Origin: Volvox africanus
Lineage: Eukaryota; Chlorophyta; Chlorophyceae; Chlamydomonadales; Volvocaceae
NCBI GenBank assembly: GCA_030268105.1
Contig: BSDZ01000005.1
Span: 434,001-498,000 of the forward strand
Reading direction: 5' to 3'
Length of the DNA stretch: 64,000 nucleotides
Below, piece after piece: positions 49,414 to 64,000 of this stretch (position 1 is its first letter; each line of letters begins with the position of its first letter). Below the pieces are notes generated by a model. That model made no database searches. It saw nothing but the letters and a program-made list of their open reading frames with translations, and was not told the DNA's origin. Position numbers and translations under genes: made by a program.

Positions 49414-52400
49414 GGCAAACATCAAGTCAACATTCACTCCACGTTTACCAAACGCCCGCGCTCTTCATCACTAACGTAGCCATCAGGTAACATACAAACA
49501 CCGACGGTGGCGTTGCGTCACAAGTCTGCGTGACAATATTTAATATTAGGTGAGAACCAGACAATTTAGTCAAGCCTTTTATTAAATGATGTTTATTGCT
49601 TGCTTGTTCATCTCGCAGTAGCAAAGCAAAGGTTTCTGGTACGCCAGACGCTGAGCGAGGACATTACGTACGAAGACGAGAGACCAGAGAGGCCTTCTCT
49701 TCGCGGAGTCGGGCAGGCGGGAATGCAGGGGGTGCGATGAAACCGCCATCGCCCTCAATTGATCGAATAGGGGGGTAGAGATGAGCAGTCAAGCAACGCG
49801 CAACGCACGTCTCTTCTTACGTTTATGACCATGAATACACGCTCGCCCGCTATCAAACCGCGGGAAAGATTAACATTCTGTTGCCGCAGGACGACTCATG
49901 GTACCGCCTGCTTAGGCAACACATACACGCACATATGCTATCGCCCTGCATCTGTCTCTTTATCGCACAGAAACAAGCGCACAATATGATGACATGCAGG
50001 ATTACTCCTGCGCTTTATTCGAAGCAGTGCTACTTCAGCCTGATGAAATTATCCAATGACGCATAATAGGCATGATAACGCGTCGTGTGTTGAAGCAAGA
50101 CACGCTTTCCCAACGTTACTTTCCTGGGTGCGCGCCAGACGCCTACTGGGGACCCTCCACACTCGAAAATGCATACCATGTTGTCCCTCTTAATGGCTGC
50201 CGATGGAAAAATGCCTGTAACACGTTCGCCATCGCACATTCGTCACGCGTTACCCATAGGAACGAAAGCGCACGCCCAATGGAAATGTCGCCTACGGACA
50301 ATGCTTGGTCCTCTCTCCTGCTGCAGGCACCCGCACAACCCAACAACGATGGAGGACGTGGCACGATGAACAAACACACACACACACACACACACAAGCG
50401 CCCGTCACAGGCACGGAAGCCCAAGGGCCCTCTAGAGCAAGGGCTCTCCTCACCTCGCCGCTTTGACGTCACGGGGTTCCTCACGTCGATGAACACGCAG
50501 GAGCGCCCGGTTCCTTCTGCAGCCTCGTTATAAAGGCCAGAAAGCACTATCAGTGGCGGCTGGACCTAGGATTCTCGGCATCATTTTTACCGTTCCACCA
50601 GCTGGGCTTCCACACCCGCATAAAAACGCGTCCCACACCCGCTGAAGAGCCGCCGAAACAACCTGTCTTTAGCTAATTCGACGGCAATTGTTCGAGTTGT
50701 TATTATTCTCAAGCTTCCAGGATCACGGAATCTCCCTGACTGGGAAACCAGTTGCGTAACATAACATGCCCCGTACAAGGCGATCGCCCAGTGGCTTCTG
50801 TATATACCCAGAACCGAATACGGACAGATGACGCTGCCAGTCACAAATTTGGTAAAGCCACCAGCTAGGCTTGCTTGCAAGCCACCCGCCCACGGCGTAC
50901 ACCCGGCCAACCTTGCCTGCTGGCCGCCAAGGCTCATCCCTTGGCGATTATTAAACCTCGGTGCAACCTATCGACGGGCCCTCAAGAGCTCATCACGAGC
51001 CCGTTCTTCCGGCCGCCCAGATAAAATTGACCAATTCCCAATGTCCCACCATCCAGCTCAAAGGGCATGTTTTGAAGCGAGCTTGCAAAGAAGCCAGCGA
51101 CAATTACCCGACATACATACATATATACGGACAGATAGCTAACCGAACAATGAAGTATAACCCCTGACGAAAGCGCTCTTTGCTAAGCATATGCTTCCGC
51201 TTCCGCTTCCAACACCCAATCAACCACCAGTCAAATGATTAATTGATTGCGACACATCGTCCACTTGCCCAAGCACCTCAACGACTTATACATGACATGG
51301 AGCATTTAGGTAGTCTATGCCGCTATGTTCCTTGCCAAGCCTGTAACAATAATTCGGTACACCTCTCCGCCGGCCCTCTCGCATGGATCGCCACCGTATT
51401 GCTGCTCGCTCGAAATGCGCAGACCCCCTTCACTCGTCACTGCGTGCTTTCCATAGCCATACATAGCCATATGCCATCTGCCACGACGGATTTTATCAAC
51501 CATCAACTATGGCTTCAACCGCTCGATCGATTCTTTTCCATTCGCGGCAAGGTCTACTCCTGCCCTGCTGAGCCACTGCACATGATACCACAACACGGCA
51601 GATTTCTTGTATCTTTCTTTCTCTCTCTGCTGGCTTGTTTCTTCCTGATTGCTATCAACCCTCCAAGCTCGTTTCAGCCACTCTCTTCGCTTCCTCTCTA
51701 TAAAGCTCTCCCTCTCTTTCTTTTTCTCTCTCAAAATGACTCCCATCCTTCCTCCTGTTCTCCCTTCTCCTTCGCCACTTGGACTTTCACTTTAAGATAC
51801 ACAAATACACACACAATACACGTCCACACAGATTTAGACATACATACATGCATGTACGTTCTCTCTCTCAATAGCTCACTTTCTCCGCGCCGTCTTCGAG
51901 CGCTGAAATCGAGTGTACTCATGTGTACACTCCCACCATCCCCCGGCGGAGCGTCTTTCCGCTACAAGGCCCCAGAACGCCTGCATAGAAAAGCCTCCTA
52001 GCCACTGCACCCATTCCCGTGGGCCGGTCGACAACTTCCAGTGTCATCGAAAATATACTCTTAACGTCATGTCATATCATGTCACGGCATCTTTTGAGTC
52101 ACATGCCCCGATAGTTTTGAACCCACCGTCACCATAAGCTGAGTGCATTCACCCATACATCTTAGTCCATCCAAGAATCAGTTCGCATAGTTGACAGTGC
52201 GCAATGCAGACCTAGACCTGGCTCTCCCTGACCCAAGTGCCCTATCGCAGGTGCCCTCGTGCAATGCCTGGGCGCTCTCGTTTCCATCGCCTTGCCGGCA
52301 AAAATTCTCTCCATTCGCCCCCTGCAAACGTAACATGCTTGCCGCGGTCATCCGCCACCATCGCCACCATGGTCACCACCAACAACAGGAACGCCTCTAT

Positions 52401-53382
52401 CATCACCTACCATTATCGCCTCCGCCTCTGTCACGTGTCGTACATCATATCATGCAGTTCACCCATTTCACAGCGCACATGCGTTCCTGTTGCAACGAAT
52501 GAGCACCGCAACAAGCCAGGACAGGATACCTGATGGGACAGGCACCCTTGAGTGCACGGCCCAATGGAGTCATTTAATGCCGAATGGCGCCAAGGTAACA
52601 TATGGAGAGCGCGCGCTGAGTGCTGGCCAAAACGGGCCAGAGAGGTAACCAACACACAGCCTCAGACCGAGGAGCACATGCACCAGAGCCCCTTTCCCCG
52701 TCCCACACAGCCTAGCAGCCGCCGATAATATGCATGGGCTTATGGGGCTAAGGCATTGGCTCTTCGGATCCTTGGGCCGAGCCGTTTAGAAAGTGGGAAT
52801 CCAAACCTGCTGAGCTAAGGCGACGAGACGGAGAAAACACCGCCACCAAGTATGCAGCTCTAATCACGCACATGCTCTCCACACACACACAAATACACAC
52901 ACACACATCGGCCCAGAGCCTCACTCCCATGGTCTCCCTCCAGTATTTCAACAAATGAGTTTCAACAATTCAATGCGCACGACAATTCCTCTTCCGAACC
53001 AAGGGCCATCTAGCTTTCATCCATTTGAATTCGTATACGTCAAAAATGTAAACACGCTTTTGTTACCCAAGCATACCTTCCTGCTTGTGTCACCGCTTTC
53101 GCTAAGGGCGCCAAAGGGAGAAAATTAAAGGCCGCTCTTGCGGGGTGCTGATAAATAGACATGTTGCGGGCCTGTTTCTTTGTGTATTACGGCAATCCCG
53201 CGACAAGGGGTATGTCTATATATCTGTATGCGTGTTTGTTTATATGGGGAATTACCCACACACTCACACAGACAAACACGCATACAGACACACCTAGTCC
53301 CCCTTCGCGTGTGTTCGCTCTTCCCTCACCTTGGTTCGCTTCCTAAACATCTACGGCGCGCTTTACCCACTGACTTGATTCT

Positions 53383-64000
<10,618 letters not shown>

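Larger units (their letters stand above)
44240..53382. other. 9-kb gene-poor stretch between convergent genes
   Basis: The coiled-coil gene ends at 44239 (plus) and the cyclase gene at 53383 (minus), so both 3' ends face this region. I found no frame with exon-like phase continuity. Contents: GATCTGATAT repeats (44288-44322), CA-rich tracts (44350-44480, 50376-50397, 52877-52907), a degenerate CGCATCTAGA family (46400-46720) and a G-rich 20-bp array (49284-49413). His/Thr-rich frames near 48700-48860 look like simple-sequence translation. Long 3' UTRs or non-coding RNAs are possible. Confidence 0.5.

Noticed and set aside
51243..52001. 252-codon plus-strand ORF in the gene-poor zone
   Set aside because: Composition is mixed with simple sequence (CACA, TCTC), with no domain, no partner exons and no clear start context.

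Overview
The window looks like nuclear DNA of a volvocine green alga (Volvox-type). Genes are split by many short introns with GTGAGT/GTAAGT donors and CAG acceptors, coding exons are GC-rich with long Gly/Ala/Ser/Gln tracts, introns carry CA/TA microsatellites, and one gene is a class III nucleotide cyclase of the kind that is numerous in these algae. The species assignment is inference.

Layout. 1-0.5 kb: 3' end of an unrecognised gene. 1.9-15.9 kb: a broken kelch-repeat gene (copy A) whose fourth visible intron-equivalent has been enlarged to 11 kb by a CACTA-type DNA transposon (3592-14452, 3-bp target duplication). That transposon carries its own multi-exon minus-strand gene, and a chromodomain Ty3/gypsy retrotransposon (5815-12551, 824-bp LTRs, 5-bp target duplication) is nested inside one of that gene's introns. 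18.2-24.4 kb: kelch copy B, an apparently intact secreted 412-residue beta-propeller protein in eight exons whose phases close exactly. LINE 3' ends, a short dispersed repeat and AT-rich satellites lie in its introns, and a 5'-truncated LINE follows it (24.5-26.4 kb). 29.0-44.2 kb: a plus-strand gene of more than 20 exons for a coiled-coil protein of about 1,800 residues. One intron holds about 66 copies of a 14-bp minisatellite. 44.2-53.4 kb: a 9-kb stretch between convergent genes with repeats and no gene I can support. 53.4-64 kb: a minus-strand class III cyclase gene whose active-site residues point to guanylyl cyclase.

The most unusual part is 59.42-61.55 kb. This AT-rich block of bacterial genes lies inside the cyclase gene: an MFS transporter fused in frame to the tail of a CatB-type acetyltransferase, an overlapping truncated EamA transporter, an IS21 IstB fragment and a small ORF with a Shine-Dalgarno sequence. 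Gene content and base composition suggest DNA from a Rickettsiales-type endosymbiont. A phase-0 donor (61813) and acceptor (59411) flank the block, so the cyclase may still be spliced across it.

Gene models were built by hand from splice sites and reading-frame phase. Family names rest on motifs visible in the translations, not on database searches.
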